A DNA stretch of 64,000 bases, from contig CAVPSX010000021.1 in assembly GCA_963708515.1 (NCBI GenBank), forward strand, positions 124,001 to 188,000, given 5' to 3'. The translations under genes were made by a program, and so were the position numbers. Each line of letters opens with the position of its first letter. The first letter of the stretch is position 1. A model generated the notes under the pieces. It was not told the DNA's origin. It made no database searches and was given only the letters and a program-made list of their open reading frames with translations. Shown here one piece after another: positions 45,928 through 55,806 of the stretch. The DNA comes from JAPLJM01 sp963708515. Lineage in GTDB: Bacteria; Desulfobacterota; Syntrophia; Syntrophales; Fen-1087.

Positions 45928-47226
45928 TCATTTTACCTGCTCCAGCGCCTGACCGATATCCCAGAGGATGTCGTCAATGTGCTCAAGCCCCACGGAGAGC
46001 CGGATGAAATCCGGCGTCACCCCGGTGGCGAGCTGCTCTGCTTCGGCGACAACTGCTGATGCGTCGTCGTGGCCGGATGGATGGCAAGCGTCTTGGCATC
46101 CCCGACATTGGCCAGATGCGACATCAGCTCCAGCGAATTGATGAATTTCTTTCCCGCCTCGAGCCCGCCCTTGATGCCGAAGCCGATGATGGCGCCCGCC
46201 CCTTTGGGGAGATACTTCTCGACCCGCTCTTTTTCCGGGCTGTCGGGCAAGCCCGGGATAATTGACCCAGGTGACCTTGGGGTGTCTTTCGAGATACTGG
46301 GCCACGGCCAGGGCGTTTTCCGAATGCCGGGGCATCCGCAGATGCAGGGTTTCCAGGCCCTGGAGGAAGAGGAACGAATTGAAGGGAGACAGCGCCGGGC
46401 CGAGGTCCCGCAGCAGGGTCACCCGGGCCTTGATGATATAGGCGATGTTCCCCATGGGTTTGAGGCCTCGACGAAATTCAGGCCGTGATAGCTGGGATCG
46501 GGGTCGGCGATCAGCGGAAACTTGCCGTTCGTCCAGTCGAATTTTCCGGAATCGACGATCACGCCGCCGAGCGAGGTGCCATGCCCGCCGATGAATTTCG
46601 TCGCCGAATAGACGACGATATCGACGCCGAAGTCGATGGGCCGAAGCAGATAGGGCGAAACGGTATTATCCAGCACAAAGGGAATCCCGTTCTTGTGGGC
46701 GACTGCGTGCGATGCCTTCCAGGTCGGCCACATCAAGCTTGGGATTGCCGATGGATTCGGCATAAACGGCCTTTGTCTTGGGCGTGATGGCCTTCTTCAG
46801 GGCATCCAGGTCGTTCGATTTAACGAAGTTGACTTTGATCCCCAGGCGCGGGAAGGTATAGTGGAACAGGTTGTAGGTCCCGCCGTAGAGGTTGTCCGCC
46901 GAGACGATCTCGTCGCCCGCCTGGGCGATGTTCAGCAGGGCCAGCGTGATGGCCGACTGGCCGCTGGCCACGGCCAGGGCGCCGACGCCGCCGTCCAAGA
47001 GCGCGATGCGCTTTTCCAGGACATCCGTGGTCGGATTCATGAGGCGGGTATAGATATTGCCGAACTCCTTCAGTCCGAAGAGATTCGCCGCATGGTCGGT
47101 ATCCTTGAACTGGTAGGACGTCGTCTGATAAATCGGGACGGCCCGGGAGCCCGTCGTGGGATCAGGCTCCTGCCCGCCGTGCAGGGCCAGTGTTTCTATT
47201 CTTAATTGCTTGTCAATCTTGCTCAT
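45928..47226 (-). pseudogene. metY: O-acetylhomoserine sulfhydrylase, several frameshifts
   Basis: A PLP enzyme that turns O-acetylhomoserine and sulfide into homocysteine. The start M-S-K-I-D-K-Q-L-R-I-E-T-L-A-L-H-G-G is intact; blocks I-Y-T-R-L-M-N-P-T and S-A-T-K-F-I-G-G-H (PLP lysine) follow. Breaks near 46705, 46460, 46255 and 46045 divide the gene into five pieces that all read as one continuous family member of about 430 residues. It is the third methionine gene in the same direction after metX and metW, and functions in direct sulfhydrylation. Confidence 0.87.
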
Positions 47227-47290
47227 TGTTTTTCTCCTTATCTCTTGGTTAAAATATCAATATTCTAATTGGTTGCGCGGGACGACGCGA

Positions 47291-48059
47291 TTAACGGATT
47301 CGCTCGTCACCGCTGTATACGATCATCCGGCTGCCCCGAACGCGGCCCAGAAGTGTGATGTTCATCTGCCGGGCGATCTTCACCGCCTGGTTCGTCGGGG
47401 CGCCTGCCGCTACGACCACGGGCATTCGACATCGGAGAACCTTGGAAAGGATCTCCGATGATATTCTCCCACTCGTCAAAAGAATTTTACCTGAAAAAAC
47501 CAACGCCTGCATCCAGCGCTTCGCCGATGACCTTGTCGATGGCGTTGTGCCTGCCGATGTCATCACGAAAGATCAGGATCTCATCCGTGGAGGCCAAGGC
47601 AGCGCTGTGAACGCCCCGCGTGAGGGTATGCTCCTGTGATTGTTTCTGAAACGTTTTCATAAGATTGAATATATCCTTTTCGCTTGCACGAAAATCGTCG
47701 TCCAGCCTGAACCAGCCGATCAGGTCCATGGGGTTGTGAAAGAGGACGCCCTTTCCGCATCCCGACGTGTAGACCCGCTTGAAGACCACGGACTCTCCCA
47801 GGCCGTCACCCTGCATCTCGACCAGAACCTTCCAGTGCTCCCGGTCTACGATCAGGGACCTGATGGATTCCATCCGCTGGAGAAGCCCCGATGTGTATAG
47901 AAACCCTGTCACAAGATTCCGGATATGTGCCGGGCTGCACAAAAGCGTGGCTAATTCGCTCCCATTGAGGTCAATCGTCAGGGGTACCTCCTCGCTCACG
48001 GGAAGAACAACCGCCTCCCGGACATTGTCCCGAAAAAATACGGTTTCAAAGGATTCCAA
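47291..48059 (-). pseudogene. fdhD: Formate dehydrogenase accessory sulfurtransferase FdhD, one frameshift
   Basis: It transfers sulfur to the molybdenum or tungsten cofactor of formate dehydrogenase. Family blocks are Y-T-S-G-C-G-K-G (catalytic Cys) and D-I-G-R-H-N-A-I-D-K. A shift near 47497 leads to the C-terminal K-I-L-L-T-S-G-R-I-S-S-E. I propose a TTG start at 48059, six bases after AGGAGAG; upstream residues overlap nadA. It suggests the organism uses formate, which suits syntrophic metabolism; no formate dehydrogenase structural gene is in the window. Confidence 0.87.
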
Positions 48060-48069
48060 TATCTCTCTC

Positions 48070-48971
48070 CTAACCGGCCAGCATCCTTTCGATGCATCGG
48101 CGCGCCCGTGCCGCAATATCTTCGGGAACCCGGATCTCATAAACCGTGTCCTCGAGGGCCCGAAGGATCTTCTCCGGCGTCGTGTACTTCATATTCGGGC
48201 AAAGGGCGAAACGTGAGGCCGGGTAAAATCGCTTCCCTGGATTTTCTTTTTCCATGCGGTGAATAATGCCCCTTTCCGTCGCCACAATGAATTCCACCGC
48301 CTTGGCTTCTTTCGCATACCGGCACATGCCCTCTGTCGAGGCCACGTGATCGGCCAACCCGATCAACTCCGGCGAGCATTCCGGATGAACCAGGACCTCC
48401 GCTTCGGGATGAAGGGCCTTCACTCGGCAATGTTCTCCGGCAGGATCCGCGCATGCGTGGGGCAGAACCCCTGCCAGGGAATCAACTCTCTGCCCGTTTG
48501 CGCTGACACATACGCCGCCAGGTACTGGTCGGGGACGAAAATGATCTCCTTTTCGTCTTTCAGAACCTCCCGCACCATGCGCACGGCATTGGCCGAGGTG
48601 CAGCAGAGGTCGCACTCCGCCTTGACGGCCGCGGAGGTATTCACATAACAGAGAACCGCCGCGCCGGGATGCTGCTCCTTGAGGGCCTTGACATCTTCCG
48701 CTGTAATCATATCCGCCATGGGACATCCCGCCTTCTCCTCAGGAAGTAGAACCGTCTTTTCGGGAGAAAGGATTTTGGCCGTCTCTGCCATGAAATGAAC
48801 ACCGCAGAAAACGATCACATCAGCCCTGGTTTTGGCGGCTTCGATGCTTAGCCCCAGCGAATCTCCGACGAAGTCGGCGATATCCTGCACCTGCGGGATC
48901 TGGTAGTTGTGGGCCAGGATCACGGCGTTTCGCTTCTTTTTCAGTTCCCGTATTTTTTCAATGAGGCTCAT
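48070..48971 (-). pseudogene. nadA: Quinolinate synthase NadA, one frameshift
   Basis: A [4Fe-4S] enzyme making quinolinate from iminoaspartate and DHAP for NAD synthesis. Visible blocks are I-L-A-H-N-Y-Q-I-P, F-C-G-V-H-F-M-A-E-T-A and the C-terminal L-C-P-N-M-K-Y cluster ligand. The frame breaks at 48420-48424 (GAGTGA where GAGGTGA is expected); adding one G joins E-N-I-A-E to V-K-A-L-H-P-E-A-E. About 300 residues. The start overlaps the mnmA stop by 14 bases. Confidence 0.9.
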
Positions 48972-50037
48972 GAATCACCTGCTCGATCACGCCTCCGCCA
49001 AGAACTTCCTCACCCCGGTAGAGCACCACCGCCTGTCCCGGCGTGATGGACTCCTGAGGCTCTTCAAAGTTAATGTATAGTGCGCCGTCTTCGATGCTGG
49101 TCCGGCATGCCGAGGCCTTCTTGCGATAGCGGATCTTCGCGTCCGCGTTTTGAGGCCAGGATTCCGCCAGCAGATTGACTTCCGTCGCCCGGAGCCCCCA
49201 GGCCAGCAGATCATTCTTTTCTCCGACGACGATCCGGTTGTTTTCGGGATCTACGGACACGACGTAAAGCGGCGCCGGAGCGCTGATTCCCAGACCGCTT
49301 CGCTGCCCCACAGTATAGGCGTAAATGCCGTTATGTCGCCCCCGTTCCCGGCCCTGCACATCTACGATCGGGCCGGGTTCCCACAGCCCCGTCAGGTCCC
49401 GGATGAAGCGGCGGTATCCGGTCCGGGGAACGAAACAGATGTCCTGGCTCTCGGCTTTGCAGGCGACCGGAAGGCCGGCCTCCCGGGCCAGGGACCGGAC
49501 TTCCTCCTTGGTCCGGTCCGCCAGAGGGAAAAGGACAGCGGACAGGTCTTCGCTCCGGATCGGATAGAGAAAATAGGTCTGGTCCTTGGCGCGGTCCTTT
49601 GGTTTCATAAGCCGTCGCAGGCCTTGAGTCGTATCGATTTTTGCATAATGGCCTGTGGCCAGAAAATCGAAATCCATGGATCGGGCCAGGGCCAGCAAGT
49701 GGCCGAATTTCAGGTACCGGTTGCAGTCGATACAGGGATTCGGCGTCCGTCCACGCCGGTATTCCTGGACGAACCGGGCAATAACATCTTCCTTCATTTC
49801 ATTAGTGAAATCGATCACATAGTGTTGTATCCCCAGACGTTCGCAAACCTGCCGGGCGTCGTTGACGGCGTCAGCGCCGCAGCAGCGGGGACTATCGCCC
49901 TCTGCTTCCTGAACGCCGAGGCACATCGTCACACCTGCCGTATCATAGCCCTGCTCCTTCAACAGCAGCGCCGCCACAGAAGAGTCCACGCCGCCGCTCA
50001 TGGCGACGAGCACTTTTTTGCCCTTGATTTGGGTCAT
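48958..50037 (-). CDS. mnmA: tRNA-specific 2-thiouridylase MnmA
   Basis: The enzyme puts sulfur on U34 of Lys, Glu and Gln tRNAs. The ATP pyrophosphatase loop is S-G-G-V-D-S-S; catalytic cysteines appear in T-P-N-P-C-I-D-C-N and C-K-A-E-S-Q-D-I-C-F. 359 residues, intact. It follows the Rrf2-type regulator by 12 bases and overlaps nadA, forming an iron-sulfur/sulfur-transfer operon. Confidence 0.95.
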   Translation of the reverse strand: MTQIKGKKVLVAMSGGVDSSVAALLLKEQGYDTAGVTMCLGVQEAEGDSPRCCGADAVNDARQVCERLGIQHYVIDFTNEMKEDVIARFVQEYRRGRTPNPCIDCNRYLKFGHLLALARSMDFDFLATGHYAKIDTTQGLRRLMKPKDRAKDQTYFLYPIRSEDLSAVLFPLADRTKEEVRSLAREAGLPVACKAESQDICFVPRTGYRRFIRDLTGLWEPGPIVDVQGRERGRHNGIYAYTVGQRSGLGISAPAPLYVVSVDPENNRIVVGEKNDLLAWGLRATEVNLLAESWPQNADAKIRYRKKASACRTSIEDGALYINFEEPQESITPGQAVVLYRGEEVLGGGVIEQVIHEPH

Positions 50038-50049
50038 TTCGAAAAAACC

Positions 50050-50487
50050 TCAAATATTCTGGCTTGCCGACTGCTCCACTTTGTCCTGTTCCCGGTGCAG
50101 GAGCTGTTCCAGCGTGATGCCGTCGAGCGTTTCGGAAATTTTTCCACCCAGCAATGTCCAGACGTCGCGGCTGACGCAGGTCAAAACGCGTGAGCAGGCG
50201 GCCGGGTTATTCACGCAATCCACCAGACACTCCCCCTCGAGGGGCTCCACGATCTGCCTCAGCGTGATTTCGGCAGGCGATCTGGCCAGGGTATAGCCGC
50301 CATGCACGCCCCGGCTGGAACTTACGAGACCAGCTCCGCGCAGCGGGATGATGATCTGGCTGAGATACTTTTCAGAAATCTCCTCGCCCTTCGCCACATC
50401 CTTCAGGAAGACGGAACCCTGGCCGTAGGTTCTTGCAAGCGCCAGCATGAGCCTCACGCCGTATCTTGACCTCGTGGAAAGTTTCAT
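50050..50487 (-). CDS. Rrf2/IscR-family transcriptional regulator
   Basis: A 145-residue winged-helix regulator beginning M-K-L-S-T-R-S-R-Y-G-V-R. The cluster-binding region holds three cysteines in C-L-V-D-C-V-N-N-P-A-A-C-S-R-V-L-T-C, spacing like IscR and CymR relatives, so it may sense Fe-S status. It is first in the mnmA-nadA-fdhD operon, behind a near-consensus promoter whose AT-rich -10 region would be a natural self-repression site. Cysteine-responsive CymR-type function is an alternative. Confidence 0.9.
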   Translation of the reverse strand: MKLSTRSRYGVRLMLALARTYGQGSVFLKDVAKGEEISEKYLSQIIIPLRGAGLVSSSRGVHGGYTLARSPAEITLRQIVEPLEGECLVDCVNNPAACSRVLTCVSRDVWTLLGGKISETLDGITLEQLLHREQDKVEQSASQNI

Positions 50488-50533
50488 AACAGCACCTGTT
50501 AATCAATTACTACAAATACTATCAATTATATAG

Positions 50534-50562
50534 TATTTATTTCATTGAATTGTACGTGTCAA
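50534..50562 (-). promoter_or_regulatory. Predicted promoter of the Rrf2-mnmA-nadA-fdhD operon
   Basis: TTGACA (50562-50557), a 17-base spacer and TAAATA (50539-50534) on the reverse strand, about 45 bases before the regulator start. The surrounding AT-rich bases are likely the regulator's own operator. Confidence 0.62.
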
Positions 50563-50612
50563 GACTTTTTTGTAAATTTTCTTGCCGGGAAGCCTGCCGC
50601 ATACAAAAATGC

Positions 50613-50639
50613 TTGACATCATCGTGATGCTGATATAAC
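50613..50639 (+). promoter_or_regulatory. Predicted promoter of the tetR-RND operon
   Basis: TTGACA at 50613-50618 and TATAAC at 50634-50639 with a 15-base spacer, slightly short of optimum. It lies just before the palindrome at 50652. Confidence 0.45.
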
Positions 50640-50651
50640 TGGGCTGAACCG

Positions 50652-50667
50652 GAATGAACGTTCACTC
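50652..50667. promoter_or_regulatory. Palindromic candidate TetR operator
   Basis: GAATGAACGTTCACTC is a 16-base palindrome with one mismatched pair. It is placed between the predicted -10 element and the tetR start, where the repressor would block transcription of its own operon. Confidence 0.6.
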
Positions 50668-50716
50668 ATTTATTAAGGATTGAACCATAAAAACATCAGA
50701 CAAGCGTCTTGATATC

Positions 50717-51262
50717 ATGCAATCGGCCCTGGAACTCATTGCCGAAAAGGGGTTCCACGGTGCCCCGATGGCCGAGATCGCCGAGAAGGCGGGCGTGGCC
50801 GCCGGAACGATCTACCGTTATTTTGAGAGCAAGGACGTCCTTATCACCGATTTGCACCGGGAACTGAAAGACAAAATCATAGCGGTTCTCCAGGAAGGTT
50901 ATCCTTCCGGGAGTCCCCTCCGGGAAAGATTTCTCTACCTGCTCAAAGAGCTTATCCGTTATTATATAGTGAATCCTCTTCATTTCCGTTACATGGAGCA
51001 GTACTTCAACTCTCCGTATGGAATCTCCATGCACAGGGACAGGCTTATGGGTAAGCCCGGCAACCAGGATATCTTTACGGATCTTTTTGATCAGGGGATC
51101 GAGCAACAGGTATTCAAAGCGTTACCGAAGGCCTTGCTGTTTTCCCTGGCCTTCGGTCCATTGATTTCACTGATACGCGACCATATCCTCGGTTTCATCG
51201 TCCTGGACGAAGCCTTGATCGAAAAGGCCTCGGAAGCCTGCTGGGACGCCATAAAAAAGTGA
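50717..51262 (+). CDS. TetR-family repressor of the RND efflux operon
   Basis: A TetR regulator of 181 residues from ATG 50717. The helix-turn-helix is A-P-M-A-E-I-A-E-K-A-G-V-A-A-G-T-I-Y-R-Y-F. The frame extends ten codons upstream as K-T-S-D-K-R-L-D-I, which looks like a normal TetR start; the codon before it is ATA at 50687, seven to twelve bases after AAGGATT. Either ATA is a rare start or a base error of ATG. It precedes the adaptor, pump and channel genes and is expected to repress them until a drug binds. Confidence 0.88.
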   Translation: MQSALELIAEKGFHGAPMAEIAEKAGVAAGTIYRYFESKDVLITDLHRELKDKIIAVLQEGYPSGSPLRERFLYLLKELIRYYIVNPLHFRYMEQYFNSPYGISMHRDRLMGKPGNQDIFTDLFDQGIEQQVFKALPKALLFSLAFGPLISLIRDHILGFIVLDEALIEKASEACWDAIKK

Positions 51263-51331
51263 TGCAGATGTTTTATAAGGGAATGTGGATTTTTTACGAT
51301 ATCGTCAAATTTCACATAGCAGAGGTGTTGC

Positions 51332-52544
51332 ATGCAGATCTATGACAGGGCCAAACGAATCGCCGCCGGGGGTGTCCTCACCGCGGTCTTGATCCTGGGT
51401 GGTTGCGGACAGCAGCCCAACAAAAGCGGACCGCCACCGGGCGGACCTCCCGAAGTCGCCGTCGTGACGATACAACCGAAGCGGCTGGTGATCACGACGG
51501 AATTGGCCGGGCGGACGTCTGCCAATATGGTCGCTGAACTGCGTCCACAGGTGAGCGGCATCATTCAGAAACGCCTGTTTGAGGAAGGCTCCAATGTCAA
51601 AGTCGGCCAGATCCTCTATCAGATCGATCCCGCCCCCTATCAGGCGGCCCTCGACAATGCAAAGGCCGCCCTCGGCAGGGCCGAGGCCAACCTGACCCCG
51701 ATCGGACTGAAGACCGCTCGCCTGCGGGAATTGCTGGTCGATAAGGCAGTCAGCCAGCAGGACTACGACGATGTGGCTGCCGCACTGAAGCAGACGGAGG
51801 CGGATATCCAATTCTGGAAGGCCATGGTCGAGACGGCCCGCATCAACCTGAGATACACGTCGATCACGGCGCCCATATCAGGCCGTATCGGAAGATCCAG
51901 TCGTCACCGAGGGCGCTCTGGTGACGGCGCATCAACCCATCGCCCTGGCAACCATTCAACAAATGGATCCCATGTACGTGGATGTGCCCCAATCCACGAC
52001 GGAACTGCTGCGACTGCGGCGCCGCCTGGAGGAAGGCGGGCTTACCAGTAACAGGCAGATCCGGAACAAGGTCCGTCTCCTGCTGGAAGACGACACCCAA
52101 TATCCCCTTGAAGGGGCGCTTCAATTCCGCGATGTCACGGTCGATCCGACGACCGGATCGGTCATTCTGCGGATTGTCTTTCCCAATCCGAAGGGCTATC
52201 TGCTGCCGGGCATGTTCGTCCGGACGGTGCTGGAAGAAGGCGTCAATCCGAAGGCCCTGTTGATTCCTCAACAGGCCGTTTCACGCAACCCAAAGGGTGA
52301 TCCCTTTACGTTGATCGTAGATGCCGAAAGCAAGGTCCAGCAGCGCATGCTCACGCTCGATCGCGCCATCGGCGATGCATGGCTTGTTTCATCCGGTATT
52401 GTCGCTGGCGAAAGCGTGATCGTAGAGGGTGTCCAAAAAGCGCGGCCGGGCGCTATTGTGAAGACGGTTCCCTTTGAAGCCGGCGGCGGGAAGAAAAAAG
52501 GGGAAAGCAAAGATGGAACCCCTCCGCCGGCAAAATCAAATTGA
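51332..52544 (+). pseudogene. acrA: RND multidrug efflux adaptor (AcrA/MexA-like), one frameshift
   Basis: The periplasmic lipoprotein adaptor of a tripartite drug pump. A lipoprotein signal ends in I-L-G-G-C-G. The hairpin and lipoyl regions (V-S-G-I-I-Q-K-R-L-F-E-E-G and A-P-I-S-G-R-I-G) are in the first frame; one extra base near 51898 shifts to V-V-T-E-G-A-L-V-T. The corrected protein is about 403 residues. It is followed 12 bases later by acrB. Confidence 0.87.
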
Positions 52545-52556
52545 CGGAGGCGCGTG

Positions 52557-55500
52557 ATGCTGTCTAAATTTTTTCTGGATCGTCCGGTTTTCGCCTGGGT
52601 CATCGCCATCGTCATCATGGCGGCCGGAGCACTGGCGATCTACAACCTGCCCATCTCCCAGTATCCCCCCATCGCCCCGCCGACCATCGCCATTACCGCC
52701 TCCTACCCGGGGGCTTCGGCGGAAACCGTCGAAAACAGCGTGACCCAGATCATCGAGCAGAAGATGACCGGCTTCGACAACCTGCTATACATGTCCGCCT
52801 CCAGCGATTCGGCGGGCGGCTCCCGCATCGAGATGACCTTCGCGGCGGGAACCGATCCGGACCTCGCCTGGTCCCAGGTGCAGAACAAACTCCAGCTCGC
52901 CATGCCGAGCATGCCCGATGTGGTCAAGAATACAGGCGTTCAGGTTAAAAAATCCACGCGAAACTATCTGATGATCGTAGGCCTGATCTCCGAAGACGGC
53001 AGCATGGACGGCAAGGATCTGAGAGACTTTGCCGCGTCCAACCTGGAGAGAGTTCTGGCACGGGTGCCGGGCGTGGGCGAGGTGGAGGTTTTCGGCGCAG
53101 GCTATGCCATGCGCGTCTGGCTGAATCCCGACCGGCTGACGGATTACCAACTGACGGTGGATGATGTGCTTGCCGCGCTTCGAGCCTACAATGTGGAGGT
53201 TTCCGCCGGACAGTTCGGAGGGGCGCCGGCCGTTCCCGGACAGCGCCTGAATACCACCATCGTGGTCCAGAATATGCTTTCGACCCCCGAAGAATTTTCA
53301 TCCATTCCCATCCGCATGAATCCGGACGGCTCCACCGTGAGGGTCAGGGATGTGGGCCGGACCGAGCTGGGGACCGAGTACTACGATATCGATGTTGCTT
53401 ACAACGGCATGCCTTCCGGCGTCATCGCCATCCGTCAGGCGGCCGGCGCCAACGCCCTGAGCACGGCCGACGCCGTCAAGGCGAAGATGGCGGAGATGAG
53501 CCCGTTCTTTCCGGCAGGAATACGTGTTGTCTATCCGGTTGACACCACTCCTTTTATCCGGGTGGCCATCAACGAGGTGGTGAAAACCCTCTTTGAAGCG
53601 ATTCTGCTCGTTTTTCTGGTCATGTATCTGTTTTTGGGAAACATGCGGGCCACGCTGATTCCGACCATTGCCGTGCCTGTGGTGATCCTGGGAACCTTCG
53701 CGATGATGGGGCTGTTCGGATATTCCATTAACATGCTGACCATGTTTGCGATGGTGCTGGCCATCGGCCTGCTGGTGGACGACGCCATTGTGGTGGTGGA
53801 AAACGTGGAGCGGATCATGAGCGAGGAAGGACTCTCCCCGCGGGAAGCCACGGCGAAATCGATGGAGCAGATCACCAGCGCCCTGATCGGCATCGGCCTG
53901 GTGCTTTCGGCCGTCTTCGGCCCCATGGTTTTTTTCCCCGGCTCCACCGGCGTCATCTATCGCCAGTTCTCCGTCACCATCATCGCCTCCATGCTGCTGT
54001 CGGTGGTGGTCGCCCTGATCCTGACGCCGGTCCTCTGCGCGTCGCTGCTCAAGCCCGTAAAGGGCGGGCATGAGGCCGAGAATGCCGTCTTTTTTCTGCG
54101 GCCGTTTTTCAGATGGTTCAACCACGTTTTTTTTCGCTTGAGGCGTCTGTATGTCAGGCTGGTCGGCCACACATTTTCTAAGAAGATACGATACCTAATC
54201 GTATTTATTGCCATCGTAGCGGTCATGGGGGGCTTGTTCCTTCGGATGCCGTCCTCATATCTACCCGATGAAGACCAGGGGTGGCTTGGGGCCCAGATCA
54301 TCATGCCGAAAGGCGCCACCTTAGAGCAGACCATGGAGGTCACGAAGCAGATCGAAGATTATTTTCATGAACACGAGAAGGAAGCGGTTGCCGCGATTTT
54401 GACCATCAACGGGGTTGGCTATTCCGGCAGGTCGCAGAGCGCCGCCATGGTGTGGATCAAACTGAAGGACTGGAAGTTCCGCGACCGGAAAGACTTGCGC
54501 GTCAAGGCCGTAGCGGCAAGGGCCACGAGGGCGCTTGCCGGCATCCGTAAAGCCATGGTATTCGCCTTCCCGCCGCCGCCCGTCAACGAACTGGGACGCG
54601 CCACGGGATTCGACTTTCAGTTGCTGGACCGGGGCGGTCTGGGACATCATGCCCTGATGGAGTCCCAGTATCAGCTCTTGGGCCTCGCTGCCAAAGACCC
54701 GAGATTGGCCAAAGTACGGCCCAACAGCATGGACGACGTATCCGAATACCGCATTGACGTGGACTGGGAAAAGGCCGGCGCCCTGGGGGTGCCCATCAGT
54801 TCCATCCACCGCACGATCTCGGCGAGCTTCGGCAGCGCCTATGTCAACGACTTCGTTCATGGCGGCCGCATCAAGCGGGTGTACCTTCAGGCCGACGCCC
54901 CCTTCCGGATGATTCCCGGCGATCTGGAAAGGCTGTATGTCCGCAATACGCAGGGGAAGGTTGTCCCCTTTTCCTCCTTCGCCTCCGGCCGCTGGACCTC
55001 CGGCGCCCCGAAACTGGATCGCTTCAACGGTTTTCCTTCCATCAACATATGGGGAGAGCCGGCGCCGGGGAAAAGCTCGGGAGAAGCCATGAAGGCCATG
55101 GAAGAGGCGGTGACCAAGCTGCCCAAAGGGCTTGGTTTTGACTGGACCGGCCTGTCCTTCCAGGAACGCATGTCAAGCTCCCAGGCGCCTTTGCTGTACG
55201 CCTTTTCCATTTTTGTGATCTTCCTGTGTCTGGCGGCGCTCTATGAGAGTTGGACCATTCCCATTTCGGTCCTGCTGGTTCTGCCCCTGGGAGTCATCGG
55301 CGGCGTCATCGCCTCGAGCGCACGGGGGCTGTCCAACGACGTCTATTTCCAGATTGCCCTTTTGACGATCCTGGGCCTCACAACCAAGAATGCCATCCTG
55401 ATCGTCCAGTTTGCCAAGCGGGGGGTGGAAAACGGGATGGGGCTCATCGACGCCACCCTGGAGGGAGCGAAACTGCGATTTCGTCCGATCATCATGACCT

Positions 55501-55805
55501 CACTGGCCTTCGGTTTCGGCGTCCTGCCGCTGGCCTTGACTACCGGCGCTGGTGCAGGAGCCCAAAATGCGATCGGTACCGGTGTCCTCGGAGGCATGGT
55601 GACCGCCACCGTCCTGGTGGTGATTTTCGCCCCCCTTTTCTATGTGCTGATCGAAAAATTCATGGGGAAAAAAGTCAAGCCTGACTCGCCCGGATCGGAC
55701 GGCTCCCTTCCGTTCTTCAGATCTTTTATGGAAAAGCTCACGGGTAAACGGCGGAAGGTGGAACCGGACGGAACCACCGTCGCAATCCCCCCGGAGGAAC
55801 GATGA
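52557..55805 (+). CDS. acrB: RND multidrug efflux pump (AcrB/MexB-like, HAE-1)
   Basis: A 1082-residue inner-membrane proton-driven transporter. The start M-L-S-K-F-F-L-D-R-P-V-F-A-W-V is typical; I use the ATG at 52557 over the adjoining GTG. The proton relay lies in G-L-L-V-D-D-A-I-V-V-V-E-N, and the long porter domain with Y-P-G-A-S-A-E-T-V is complete. The drug-type VDDA motif separates it from the metal pump at 35958. Intact. Confidence 0.95.
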   Translation: MLSKFFLDRPVFAWVIAIVIMAAGALAIYNLPISQYPPIAPPTIAITASYPGASAETVENSVTQIIEQKMTGFDNLLYMSASSDSAGGSRIEMTFAAGTDPDLAWSQVQNKLQLAMPSMPDVVKNTGVQVKKSTRNYLMIVGLISEDGSMDGKDLRDFAASNLERVLARVPGVGEVEVFGAGYAMRVWLNPDRLTDYQLTVDDVLAALRAYNVEVSAGQFGGAPAVPGQRLNTTIVVQNMLSTPEEFSSIPIRMNPDGSTVRVRDVGRTELGTEYYDIDVAYNGMPSGVIAIRQAAGANALSTADAVKAKMAEMSPFFPAGIRVVYPVDTTPFIRVAINEVVKTLFEAILLVFLVMYLFLGNMRATLIPTIAVPVVILGTFAMMGLFGYSINMLTMFAMVLAIGLLVDDAIVVVENVERIMSEEGLSPREATAKSMEQITSALIGIGLVLSAVFGPMVFFPGSTGVIYRQFSVTIIASMLLSVVVALILTPVLCASLLKPVKGGHEAENAVFFLRPFFRWFNHVFFRLRRLYVRLVGHTFSKKIRYLIVFIAIVAVMGGLFLRMPSSYLPDEDQGWLGAQIIMPKGATLEQTMEVTKQIEDYFHEHEKEAVAAILTINGVGYSGRSQSAAMVWIKLKDWKFRDRKDLRVKAVAARATRALAGIRKAMVFAFPPPPVNELGRATGFDFQLLDRGGLGHHALMESQYQLLGLAAKDPRLAKVRPNSMDDVSEYRIDVDWEKAGALGVPISSIHRTISASFGSAYVNDFVHGGRIKRVYLQADAPFRMIPGDLERLYVRNTQGKVVPFSSFASGRWTSGAPKLDRFNGFPSINIWGEPAPGKSSGEAMKAMEEAVTKLPKGLGFDWTGLSFQERMSSSQAPLLYAFSIFVIFLCLAALYESWTIPISVLLVLPLGVIGGVIASSARGLSNDVYFQIALLTILGLTTKNAILIVQFAKRGVENGMGLIDATLEGAKLRFRPIIMTSLAFGFGVLPLALTTGAGAGAQNAIGTGVLGGMVTATVLVVIFAPLFYVLIEKFMGKKVKPDSPGSDGSLPFFRSFMEKLTGKRRKVEPDGTTVAIPPEER

Positions 55806-55806
55806 T

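Noticed and set aside
47227..47290. SAM riboswitch before metY
   Set aside because: Only 64 bases lie between fdhD and metY, with no SAM-type stems.
44100..48971. Loss of methionine, NAD and formate genes by pseudogenisation
   Set aside because: Every broken gene is conserved on both sides of single-base shifts, one at a homopolymer; sequencing errors explain this better.
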